Below, in pieces: positions 32,779 through 39,913 of a stretch of DNA of 39,913 bases. The notes below the pieces were generated by a model, which had not been told where the DNA came from, ran no database searches, and saw only the letters and a program-made list of their open reading frames with translations. The number at the start of each line of letters is the position of its first letter. The stretch's first letter is position 1. The translations under genes were made by a program, and so were the position numbers. Source of the stretch: an uncultured Lentisphaerota bacterium (GTDB taxonomy: Bacteria; Verrucomicrobiota; Lentisphaeria; Oligosphaerales; CAITYL01); NCBI GenBank assembly GCA_903896595.1, contig CAITYL010000372.1, positions 1 through 39,913 on the forward strand. Reading direction: 5' to 3'.

Positions 32779-32876
32779 GAGTGCCGCCGGCTTGACGGCG
32801 CTTTCATACTGCATTGAAACGTTTCATGTCAAAAAAAACAGTATAAAAGCGGTGTCGAGCCACCGCCACTCAAAAG
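32774..32876. repeat. Foldback element with 38-bp arms
   Basis: Arm 1 (32774-32811, starting CTTTTGAGTG and ending CATACTG) and arm 2 (32839-32876) are inverted copies matching at 31 of 38 positions. The loop carries a 12-bp perfect palindrome, TGAAACGTTTCA, and an A8 run. A further hairpin, GGTTCCGGC-CGCA-GCCGGAACC, begins at the last base of arm 2 (32876-32897). There is no coding potential. It could be a miniature element or a structured RNA. Confidence 0.7.
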
Positions 32877-32945
32877 GTTCCGGCCGCAGCCGGAACCGGT
32901 AAAAACATCCTTATCGTTTCTTTCAAAAGTCCTGATCGAAACGGT

Positions 32946-32983
32946 ACCGTTCTTGGAGTGCGGCAATCCCTTTGCCGCTTTTT
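32946..32983 (+). terminator. Hairpin repeat acting as an intrinsic terminator
   Basis: GCGGCAA (32960-32966), a five-base loop, TTGCCGC (32972-32978) and TTTTT form a standard terminator shape. The whole 38 bases recur inverted at 15436-15473, so this is a dispersed repeat that can also serve as a terminator. Confidence 0.6.
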
Positions 32984-32988
32984 AGGAT

Positions 32989-33143
32989 CGGCGTTATTTC
33001 AAGACCGGGAGCCGCCCGGCCTCGGGCGGAAATCGATGGCGTCACACCAGTTCCGCCCTTTTTATGGGGCCACCGTCCACCAAACCAATTCTGCACGTCT
33101 CCGACGATGACGGGTTCGTCCGCCCGAGGACGGGCGGCTCCCG
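32989..33143. repeat. REP-like cluster: inverse copy and second 40-bp copy
   Basis: 33006-33030 (CGGGAGCCGCCCGG then CCTCGGGCGGA) is an inverse copy of the REP-like stem; 33104-33143 is the second direct 40-bp copy. Together they form a large inverted repeat ending about 20 bases before the stop of the minus-strand gene. The flank CGGCGTTATTTCAAGACCG (32989-33007) occurs again at the window end (39895-39913), so another copy probably continues outside. The gap 32740-33164 contains no gene. Confidence 0.65.
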
Positions 33144-33164
33144 TAACTCGTCGCCACGCCGCGC

Positions 33165-35399
33165 TTATTTCACGGCCGCCGAAGCCGCGGGAGCGGTGGG
33201 CGCTGCCGGCGCGACGGCGACCGTCTTGGCCTTCGGCGTGCCCAGCCGCCCGTGCGTCCACTGGTTGACATACCCCATGTTATTGAGGACATGTCCTGCC
33301 AGGGCCAGCAGGACCAGGACGATCACGACCACCGGCCACGGGCTCTTCTTTTCGGCATAGGGGTCCGCCAACGAGCGCACGGCGTGGGCCGGCAGCACCG
33401 CCAGTTTGGTCAGTGAACCGCCAAACGGCACATTGATCTTGGCGCGGACATTAACGGCCCAGCCGTTGGCGTCCAAGATCGGCCCGAGATTGCGCTGCCG
33501 CAATTTCAGCCAGGCAATCACCATGGAAGGCACCGAAATAGCGAGCATGATGCCGGCAATGGCCAGCGGCATCTGCCAGGGCGGCAGCTTGGCAAAGGCA
33601 CCGAAGATCCCGCCCAGAGCGGCCAGCAAGGTGGCCAGCACCAGGCCGATGGCCGCCAGCATGCCGGGGTCAACCTTCTTGGGCGGGGGAGGCGGAGGAG
33701 GAGGAGGCACATCCGAGGCGCCCGCCGCGGCCAGGGTGTTGGCGTTGGTCTGCAGCTTGGCCGTGGCATTGGCGTCAGCGGCGGCGGCGCGCTTGGCCAC
33801 CTGCTCCTCGATCATGCGAAGGAACTTCTTGTAGGGCGCCCAGAACGCCTGACGAATGCTGATGGGGTTGTCCACGATCTTGGTGATGGCGGCGTCCCAG
33901 TCGCGGCCCTGGCGGTCATAGAAGACACCATTGCGGCCCAGCATCAGATTGTCGGAATCGCCGCCGGTGAAGGCCGCGGCAATCTGCATTTTCTCGCCGG
34001 ACGGCCGGGTGCAGTCGCAATAGGCCAGGTAGGTCTTCGCCAGCGCAGCCAGCGCGGCATGCTTGCCGGCATCGGCGACATTGACGCAGAGGTCGCAACT
34101 CCGGCCGTCCAGGTACAGCGTTCCGGCCTGGAACACCGCCTTGTCTTTGCGGGCATAGAAATCACGGAACGAGACGAAGTTATTGAGCAGCTTGCACAAG
34201 TCACGGTTCAGACGCACCAGCTTTTACACCGCCGTGATGGCCGCCGCCTCGGGCTCCTTCTTCAGATCTTCGGCAATCAGGGCGTCGAGCGCGGCCCGGC
34301 TCCCGCCCGCCAAAATGGCGCGGATGCGGTCGAGACCGAGCTTTTCCACCACCGCGCCGGCCTTGGCGGCCTGCCAGGCGCCGAACGCCGCGAATTTTCC
34401 GCTGAGGGTCAGCCACTCCGCGCAGGTCATAACCTCCTGGGCGCCGGTCAGCGGCCGGACCGCCGCGGCAAAGGCCGCCATGTTCCCGGCCCAAGCCGGA
34501 TTCAGCCCCGGACCCGTCAGCGGCAGCGGCCGGTCCGCGTCGACCCGGGCCAGCGGAAATTCCGCGATCTCCCCGGCCGTGAGCGTCAGCGTCTTGGCGC
34601 CCAAGGCCAGATAATCGGCCTCCTGGCGGTTGATGGCGCCCAGGGCGCGCGCATCAAAGGCCGCCAGGCGGCAGCGCGCGAAATAGTCATCCACCTTGGC
34701 CTGCACCGCTACGAACGCCGCCATCGCGGCGGCCGTTCCGGCGCCCAGCGGCAGAACCTCGGCCGCCTTCGCTTCGGCCGCCTTCCACCAGTCGGCATAC
34801 GCCTGCGCCGCGGCGAAGAACCGGCCAACGGTGTCCGCATTGACCCCGGGCTTGCCGCCACGGTCGGCCACGCCGCCCAAACAGTCGACAATCTCACCGA
34901 GCACCCGCCGCACCTCCACGTCCGCCGTCGAGTCCTCGGTCACCACACCGTCACCATTAAGCTTGCTGCCGGCAAAGATCTTCGTCGTGTCCGCCGTATC
35001 CGCGACCGAAATCGCCGTCGCGTCCGGCTTGCCGAGACAGTTCAAAATATGCCGGGCCGAGTCCAGGAGTTGCCGGCCTTCCGGCGTGACGGGATTGATC
35101 GCGTCCAGCGGCAGGGACGCGGCGCCGGCGACCAGCAGATTCGGGTCCTTGAGCATGGCAGTGGCCCACTTGGCGGCCGCCAGAATTTCCGGGGCGCGGA
35201 GCCGACCATCCCGGTCGGTGTCCATCAGTTCCAGCGTCCGGGCATCAAAATGAATGCCTGTGGTTGGACAGGCCAGCGCCACCCACAACTTCTGATCCAG
35301 TTGGTCGAGATGGGCAATATCCGCCCCGGTCTCGATCCGCACCTGGTCAAACCCACCCACGCGAAAGAAGGTCCACTGATGTTTTGCCGTGTCCGTCAT
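33165..35399 (-). pseudogene. EF-hand membrane protein gene split by one in-frame stop
   Basis: From the ATG at 35399 (GGGGAGA 9 bases upstream) 391 codons run to a TAA at 34224-34226; the same frame then continues for 352 codons to 33165. The text across the stop is seamless (EAAAITAV-stop-KLVRLNRDLCKLLNNFV), and I recall single-chain relatives continuing here, so one gene was probably interrupted (a GAA to TAA change would do it). The first half has an EF-hand loop DTDRDGRLRAPE (60-71) and a second NGDGVVTED. The second half has CDLCV and CDCTRPSGEK, GDSDNLMLGRNGVFYDRQGRDWDA, a nine-Pro run and three membrane segments. Alternatives are a two-gene split using GTG at 34217, or stop-codon readthrough. 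Function unknown. Confidence 0.65.
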
Positions 35400-35573
35400 G
35401 GTTCCGATCTCCCCGGTTCGCACCGTTGCCACCCACGCCATCATCGTTGCGGGAACCCGGCCGGCCGACGGCACTCACAAGCTCCCAACGCGCCCAGCCG
35501 TTTTGACTATATCGTTGCTCCCCAGGTTATGCCAACGCATTCAGGTGGTGGGTGCCCGCTCGGGGCAAAAGCT

Positions 35574-35609
35574 GGGAATTATGGGACCTATGGGACCTAT
35601 GAGACTTAT
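35574..35609. repeat. Nonamer quasi-repeat, word GGGACCTAT
   Basis: Four phased 9-base units: GGGAATTAT, GGGACCTAT, GGGACCTAT, GAGACTTAT, then GGGG. It lies in the 474-base gap between the divergent split gene and argF, which holds no gene. Confidence 0.65.
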
Positions 35610-35664
35610 GGGGAGCCAAGGGGTCCGGCGGGAGCGGCATGCGCCCCTCCCTTGATCTTCACAC

Positions 35665-35700
35665 GTCCTCGGCGGCCTCAAGGTCCTCTTTGTCCTCGCC
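35665..35700. repeat. Nonamer quasi-repeat, word GTCCTC
   Basis: Four 9-base units: GTCCTCGGC, GGCCTCAAG, GTCCTCTTT, GTCCTCGCC. Part of the word (AGGTCC) is complementary to GGACCT of the array at 35574, about 60 bases away. Nothing else was recognised in this gap. Confidence 0.5.
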
Positions 35701-35873
35701 ATTTTCTTTATCCGGCTGCCGCGAAACCCGTCGCCGTCGGGCCAAAGACGTGCCATATTTCAATCTGTCAGGGCCGTGACGCCAACCCAGGCGCGACGGT
35801 CGCTGACAGCGGGTATATTTCGGCATCAGCACGATGCCCAGACCAGTCAAAAATGCGGGAAGACTCTCTGCCC

Positions 35874-36869
35874 ATGAACACCATTCCCTCCCTGCGCGGC
35901 CGCAGCCTGTTGACCTTGGACGATGTCAGCGACGCCGAGATGCTCGATCTGCTCGCCCTGGCGGACGCCCTCAAAAAGCGCCGGCACCAGCCGCCCGCCC
36001 GGCGACGCCCCCTGCTGGCCGGCAAGAATATCGCCCTGGTGTTTGAAAAATCCTCCACGCGAACCCGCTGCGCCGCCATTGTCGCCGCCGCCGACGAGGG
36101 CGCGCACGCCGAGTACCTGAGCAAAAACGACATCCATTTCGGCCGCAAGGAATCAATTGCGGACTCCGCCCGCGTCCTCGGCCGGATGTTCCACGGCATT
36201 CTGTTCCGCGGGTTTGCCCACGCCACCGTGACCGGCCTGGCCAAGCACGCTGGCGTGCCGGTCTGGAACGGCCTCACCGACGACGCCCATCCCACCCAGA
36301 TCCTGGCCGACTTGCAGACCATGCGCGAACAGTTTGGCACGCTCCAGGGACTGAAGGCCGTGTTCATCGGCGACGGTCGCAACAACGTCAGCAACTCCTT
36401 TATCCAGGGTTGCGCCAAAGTTGGGGTGCATGTCACCGTCTGCTGCCCCCCCGAACTGGCCCCCTCCCGCACGGTGCTTGAGGCCGCCGCGGTCGATGCC
36501 CAGCGCAATGGCAGCCGCATCGAGGTGGTGACCCGGCCGGAAGACGCCGTGCCCGGCGCCAACGTGCTCTACACCGATGTCTGGGTCTCCATGGGCGAGG
36601 AAAGCCAATTCGCCGAACGCCTGCGCCTGCTCCGCCCCTATCAGGTCAACCTGCGCCTGGCCCAGCTCACCGGCAACCTCGACCAGGGCCGCCTCATCTT
36701 CCTCCATTGCCTGCCCGCCTTCCACAACCGCGACACCGAAGTCACCCGTGATCTCGGCGCCCTGGAATGCACCGACGACGTCTTTGAGGCCCCCTTCTCC
36801 AAGGTCTTTGACCAGGCCGAAAACCGCATGCACACCATCAAGGCCATGATGGTCGCCAGCCTCTCCTGA
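35874..36869 (+). CDS. argF: Ornithine carbamoyltransferase
   Basis: 331 residues from the ATG at 35874; the open frame extends far upstream across the opposite-strand gene, but the family length and GGGAAGA 11 bases before support this start. Motifs: FEKSSTRTRCAA (carbamoyl phosphate binding), NDIHFGRKESIADSARVL, FRGFAHATV, DDAHPTQILAD, the ornithine loop DVWVSMGEE, HCLPAFHNRDTEV and FEAPFSKVFDQAENRMHTIKA. It makes citrulline from ornithine and carbamoyl phosphate in arginine synthesis, or runs in reverse in degradation. The pyrB gene follows after about 180 bases with a foldback repeat between, so the two carbamoyl-phosphate users are neighbours but may not be co-transcribed. Confidence 0.95.
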   Translation: MNTIPSLRGRSLLTLDDVSDAEMLDLLALADALKKRRHQPPARRRPLLAGKNIALVFEKSSTRTRCAAIVAAADEGAHAEYLSKNDIHFGRKESIADSARVLGRMFHGILFRGFAHATVTGLAKHAGVPVWNGLTDDAHPTQILADLQTMREQFGTLQGLKAVFIGDGRNNVSNSFIQGCAKVGVHVTVCCPPELAPSRTVLEAAAVDAQRNGSRIEVVTRPEDAVPGANVLYTDVWVSMGEESQFAERLRLLRPYQVNLRLAQLTGNLDQGRLIFLHCLPAFHNRDTEVTRDLGALECTDDVFEAPFSKVFDQAENRMHTIKAMMVASLS

Positions 36870-36903
36870 CCCGGACAATGCCGTGCAAGAGTAAAACTTT
36901 TGG

Positions 36904-37020
36904 ATTCACCACGAAGACACGAAGAGCACGAAGATAAATCGAAGGGGTGTCTTTGATTTCGATTCGCCATTATACGCTTCGATCCAGCTTCGTGTCCTTC
37001 GTGACTTCGTGGTGAAGAAT
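36904..37020. repeat. CACGAAG quasi-repeat, copy 2, in inverted pair
   Basis: 36904-36933 is the second forward copy (ATTCACCACGAAG, ACACGAAG, AGCACGAAG). 36988-37020 carries the inverse words (CTTCGTGTCCTTCGTGAC then TTCGTGGTGAAGAAT). The arms of about 30 bases enclose about 55 bases and fill the argF-pyrB gap, ending 26 bases before the pyrB start. Confidence 0.75.
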
Positions 37021-37046
37021 TTCATAAAACGCGTTGGAGAACTGCC

Positions 37047-38132
37047 ATGAACAATGACAAACGCCTGATCGACATCACCTGGGATGAGTTCCAGCCGCTC
37101 AGCCTGCCCGCCAAAATCCCCTACTGCAACCGCAATGGCTGCCCCTACCACGTCCTGATTGCCCAGCAGTTCGACCGGGCCATGCTCGACGACCTCGGCA
37201 TCCTGGCCACCAAAATCCGCCGCATCGCCAAGAGCAAGGCCGGCATGCTCTTTCTTTCCAGCCTGCTTGAGCACAAGCGCGCCATGCTCTATTTCTCCCA
37301 GCCCAGCAGCCGCACCTTCCTGTCGTTCTATGCCGCCTGCCAGATCCTGGGCATGAAAACCGCGGAACTGCGCGACTCCACCACTTCCAGCGAAATGAAG
37401 GGCGAATCCCAGGAGGACAGCGTCCGCACCTTCAGCTCCTATTTCGACCTGCTGATCATGCGCTCCCCCATCCAGGGCTTCGCCGAAAAAATGGCCTGGC
37501 TGCTCTCCAGCACCGAACGCCCCGTGCCGATCATCAATGCCGGCTCGGGCAAGGACCAACATCCCACCCAGGCGCTGCTCGACATCTACTCCCTGCAACG
37601 CAGTTTCGAAAAGACCGGCGGCATCGACGGCAAGACCATTGTCTTCGTCGGCGACCTGCTCCGCGGCCGTACCGTGCGCTCCCTCTCCTTCCTGCTCACC
37701 AACTACCGGAATGTCCGCCAAATCTTTGTCGCCCCGCCCCAACTGCAGATCGGCCCGGACATTCTGGAACAACTGGATGCCGCCGGCGTCACCTACGAGG
37801 TCCACCACGAGTTCGAGCCGGTCATTCCCCGCGCCGACGCCATTTACATGACCCGCATCCAGGACGAATGGGACAAGGACGGCGAAAGCAAGAAACTCGA
37901 CACCAGCGCCTTCTATTTTACCGCCCGCCACCTGGCCCTGCTCAAGCCCCAGGCCGTGGTCATGCATCCGCTGCCGCGCCGCCAGGAGATCGCCACCGAC
38001 GTCGACCGCGATCCGCGCGCCATCTACTGGCGCCAGGCGCGCAACGGCATGTGGATCCGCGTCGCCCTCATGGCCACCATTTTCGGCCGCGCCCCCGAGG
38101 TCGCCGCCTACTACGAACAGACCCTCGGCTGA
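37047..38132 (+). CDS. pyrB: Aspartate carbamoyltransferase, catalytic chain
   Basis: 361 residues; GGAGA lies 7 bases before the ATG. The carbamoyl-phosphate motif reads FSQPSSRTFLSF, with PSSRT where PSTRT is usual; then STTSSEMKGESQEDSVRTF (the KGES loop), GSGKDQHPTQALLDIYSL, GDLLRGRTVRSL and HPLPRRQEI, all typical of ATCase rather than OTCase. It commits carbamoyl phosphate to pyrimidine synthesis. It is about 50 residues longer than E. coli PyrB, with an N-terminal extension containing CNRNGCP. No pyrI or pyrC gene is adjacent. A related transcarbamylase (argF) precedes it. Confidence 0.9.
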   Translation: MNNDKRLIDITWDEFQPLSLPAKIPYCNRNGCPYHVLIAQQFDRAMLDDLGILATKIRRIAKSKAGMLFLSSLLEHKRAMLYFSQPSSRTFLSFYAACQILGMKTAELRDSTTSSEMKGESQEDSVRTFSSYFDLLIMRSPIQGFAEKMAWLLSSTERPVPIINAGSGKDQHPTQALLDIYSLQRSFEKTGGIDGKTIVFVGDLLRGRTVRSLSFLLTNYRNVRQIFVAPPQLQIGPDILEQLDAAGVTYEVHHEFEPVIPRADAIYMTRIQDEWDKDGESKKLDTSAFYFTARHLALLKPQAVVMHPLPRRQEIATDVDRDPRAIYWRQARNGMWIRVALMATIFGRAPEVAAYYEQTLG

Positions 38133-38199
38133 CCGCCGGACCGGCAGGTTGATATCAACGCATCCATTCTTCAGATTTCAAGGCTCGGGTGCCAAAATT

Positions 38200-38234
38200 A
38201 ACGTCCAACATTGAACATTCAACATCGAACAGGA
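38200..38234. repeat. Heptad quasi-repeat, word AACATTG
   Basis: Five phased heptads: AACGTCC, AACATTG, AACATTC, AACATCG, AACAGGA. Inverse words follow at 38274-38301 (ATTCAAC, GTTGGAC, GTTCGAT, GTTCATG), so the interval can fold back. It lies between pyrB and murA. Confidence 0.7.
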
Positions 38235-38273
38235 ATCCCCAAACCGCCGCGAGGCATGTGCGGCAATTTTTCC

Positions 38274-38301
38274 ATTCAACGTTGGACGTTCGATGTTCAT
38301 G
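38274..38301. repeat. Inverted partner of the AACATTG array
   Basis: Four phased heptads ATTCAAC, GTTGGAC, GTTCGAT, GTTCATG, complementary to the words at 38200-38234. Confidence 0.65.
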
Positions 38302-38371
38302 AATAATCCAGGCTGACACCTGACATCTTTCCAAACGCCTCACGTTTTCAACTTTCCAAGAGCCTCCCCCC

Positions 38372-39652
38372 ATGAACATGTTTGAGATCCACGGCGGCGA
38401 GCCGTTACATGGCCACGTCACCCCGGCCGGCAACAAGAACGCCGTCCTGCCCATGATCGCCGCCGCCCTCCTCACCGACGAGGAGGTCATCCTGGAAAAC
38501 GTCCCCACCATCGGCGATGTCCGCACCATGCTCGCCCTCGCCGAAGCGGTCGGTGCCGAGATTGACTGGAACCCCGCCGCCCATCACCTGCGCATCCACG
38601 CCCGCGAACTCCGCAACCCGGTGCTGCCCGACAAACTCTGCGCCGACATCCGCGCCAGCATCCTCTTGGCCGCCCCGCTGCTGCACCGCGTGTGGCGCGC
38701 CGAAATGGCGCCCCCGGGCGGCGACGTCATCGGCCGCCGCCGCCTCGACGCCCATTTTCAGGGACTGCAAGCCCTGGGCGCCTCCATCGAGGTCAACGGC
38801 AGCTACCAGTTCCGCGCCCCCCAGCGGTTGATCGGCGCCGACATCTTTCTGCCCGAGACCAGCGTCACCGCCACCGAGCAACTGGTCATGGCCGCCGTGC
38901 TCGCCACCGGCCAGACCGTGCTGCGCAATGCCGCCTCGGAACCCCATGTGCAGGACCTCTGCCACCTGCTGGTCAAAATGGGCGCCGTCATCGAGGGCAT
39001 CGGCTCCAACACCCTCACCATCACGGGCGTGCATAAACTCGGCGGCGCCTTCCACCGCGTGCTGGCCGACCACACCGAGGTCGGCAGCTTCCTCGCCATG
39101 GCCGCCGCCACCGGCGGGTCGGTCACCGTCACCGACACCGATCCGGCCCACTACGTCATGGTCGCCCGCGCCTTCGCCCGCCTCGGCATCCAACTGCGCT
39201 TTCACAACGGCGAGGTCCATTTGGACGGCGACCAGCCGCGCGAAGTGGTGCCCGAGTTCGGCGGCGGCATTCCCGTGCTCGACGACGGCCCCTGGCCCCA
39301 TTTCCCCTCCGACCTGATGAGCGTCATGATCGTCCTCGCCACCCAGGTCCGCGGCCCCGCCCTGTTCTTCGAGAAAATGTACGAGAGCCGGATGTATTTC
39401 GTCGACCGCCTGATCGCCATGGGCGCCAATGCAGTCATCTGCGACCCCCACCGCGTGGTGGTCAGCGGCCCCGCGCACCTCCATGCCATGGACATCAACT
39501 CCCCCGACATCCGCGCCGGCACCGCCCTGGTCGCCGCCGCCCTCTGCGCCCGCGGCACCAGCACCATCCGCAACGTCCACCTCATTGACCGCGGCTACGA
39601 GACCATCGAGACCAAGCTCGCCGCCCTCGGTGCCGATATTATCCGAAAATAA
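38372..39652 (+). CDS. murA: UDP-N-acetylglucosamine 1-carboxyvinyltransferase (MurA), Asp variant
   Basis: 426 residues, the usual length. AGNKNAVLPMIA holds the Lys22/Asn23 pair; the catalytic loop reads PPGGDVIGRRRLD, so the usual Cys115 (PGGCTIGARPVD in E. coli) is Asp118 here while the loop Arg is kept. ASEPHVQDL, HTEVGSFLAMAA, FPSDLM (general-base Asp) and IDRGYETIETKLAALGADI are all present. MurA starts peptidoglycan synthesis by adding enolpyruvate to UDP-GlcNAc in the cytoplasm. Asp at this place is known in Chlamydia and mycobacteria and makes MurA insensitive to fosfomycin, so natural resistance is expected. Start at 38372; an ATG two codons later is also possible. Confidence 0.93.
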   Translation: MNMFEIHGGEPLHGHVTPAGNKNAVLPMIAAALLTDEEVILENVPTIGDVRTMLALAEAVGAEIDWNPAAHHLRIHARELRNPVLPDKLCADIRASILLAAPLLHRVWRAEMAPPGGDVIGRRRLDAHFQGLQALGASIEVNGSYQFRAPQRLIGADIFLPETSVTATEQLVMAAVLATGQTVLRNAASEPHVQDLCHLLVKMGAVIEGIGSNTLTITGVHKLGGAFHRVLADHTEVGSFLAMAAATGGSVTVTDTDPAHYVMVARAFARLGIQLRFHNGEVHLDGDQPREVVPEFGGGIPVLDDGPWPHFPSDLMSVMIVLATQVRGPALFFEKMYESRMYFVDRLIAMGANAVICDPHRVVVSGPAHLHAMDINSPDIRAGTALVAAALCARGTSTIRNVHLIDRGYETIETKLAALGADIIRK

Positions 39653-39675
39653 CGGCAGGCGCTCGGCGGCCATAC

Positions 39676-39720
39676 GTCGGACACGTCAGACCTGTCGGAC
39701 AGGTCGGACAAATCCGACAG
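39676..39720. repeat. Nonamer quasi-repeat, word GTCGGACAG
   Basis: Five phased 9-base units: GTCGGACAC, GTCAGACCT, GTCGGACAG, GTCGGACAA, ATCCGACAG. It lies just after murA. Confidence 0.7.
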
Positions 39721-39769
39721 CTCCGCCCCGCCGGACCACCCGCCGGCGTTTGCTGCAGGGCGTTCCAAA

Positions 39770-39868
39770 TTATCCGGCGCCAAGATCGTTCACAAACTCG
39801 GCATCCGCAATGGCGATCTTGAACTCTTCCTCAACCGCCATGATCAGTTCAACAAAGTCCAACCCCAT
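39770..39868 (-). pseudogene. Acyl carrier protein gene fragment
   Basis: From an ATG at 39868 (GGGGAG 5 bases upstream) the minus strand encodes 32 residues: MGLDFVELIMAVEEEF, then KIAIADAEFVNDLGAG, then TAA. Read with the preceding in-frame codons (SRGAD), this is the helix-II region of an acyl carrier protein (compare DSLDxVELxMALEEEF), but the serine that carries phosphopantetheine is absent (GADM instead of GxDS) and helices I and III are missing. An in-frame TGA lies 13 codons upstream of the ATG. It is probably a relic, or less likely a small protein. Confidence 0.55.
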
Positions 39869-39894
39869 ATCAGCTCCCCGTGATTGCGTGTGTT

Positions 39895-39913
39895 CGGCGT
39901 TATTTCAAGACCG
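39895..39913. repeat. Partial repeat at window edge
   Basis: CGGCGTTATTTCAAGACCG is identical to 32989-33007, where the REP-like inverse copy follows. The element probably continues past the window. Confidence 0.6.

Noticed and set aside
32876..32897. tRNA-like GGTTCCGGC hairpin
   Set aside because: Only one 9-bp stem is present; no acceptor stem, anticodon arm or CCA could be found around it.
34059..35873. 605-codon upstream extension of the argF frame
   Set aside because: It runs antisense through the EF-hand gene and a gap with nonamer repeats; its composition is that of a shadow frame, and argF has its normal length from 35874.
38405..39673. Long minus-strand open frame opposite murA
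   Set aside because: Gly/Asp/Val-rich shadow of a GC-rich gene; no domain is recognisable and murA is certain on the plus strand.

Overview
The window looks like a chromosome segment of an uncultured, GC-rich, Gram-negative bacterium. TolC, HlyD, ExbB/ExbD/TonB and many signal peptides show an outer membrane. The short ParE, an aspartate transcarbamylase with PSSRT in place of STRT, a MurA with Asp in place of the catalytic Cys, and intergenic regions full of short-period quasi-repeats make me think of the PVC superphylum (Verrucomicrobiota, Kiritimatiellota, Lentisphaerota) or a neighbour. That placement is inference. No rRNA, tRNA, CRISPR array or intact insertion sequence was seen.

Layout. 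1-4675 (minus): three secreted proteins in one tight operon (alpha/beta hydrolase, CarboxypepD_reg-like protein, TPR-like protein cut by the window edge), with an AT-rich stretch from about 900 to 3540. 4876-8672 (minus): HlyD-like adaptor, Cys-rich zinc-ribbon/TRASH-like protein and TolC-like channel, with no inner-membrane pump nearby. 8955-15365: ParE, a convergent GT2 glycosyltransferase, Kup potassium transporter and MATE exporter. 15541-26899: a defence island. It opens with an RHH/HTH antitoxin and PIN toxin behind a 20-bp operator-like palindrome. An operon-like run follows: PLD-SNF2 helicase, DUF1016 (YhcG-type) nuclease, a decayed second DUF1016 gene, a very large gamma-type N6-adenine methyltransferase, and a SIR2 protein. 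27332-32739: an EamA transporter, an ExbB-ExbD-TonB operon, two small envelope proteins and an orphan NtrB-like histidine kinase. 33165-35399 (minus): an EF-hand/membrane protein split by one in-frame stop. 35874-39652: argF, pyrB and murA. 39770-39868 (minus): a fragment of an acyl carrier protein gene.

Most interesting points. (1) The helicase-nuclease-methyltransferase-SIR2 operon has parts in common with DISARM and BREX but shows none of their other hallmark genes. Its DUF1016 and methyltransferase genes look mosaic and it carries a nuclease-less DUF1016 relic. (2) Intergenic DNA holds many loci of 7- or 9-base-period word repeats, with a different word at each locus and often an inverted partner. 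One of them is 14 heptads with no slip in phase just upstream of parE. (3) Long foldback repeats flank the histidine kinase and the EamA gene. Functional assignments rest on motifs read by eye; no database search was run.
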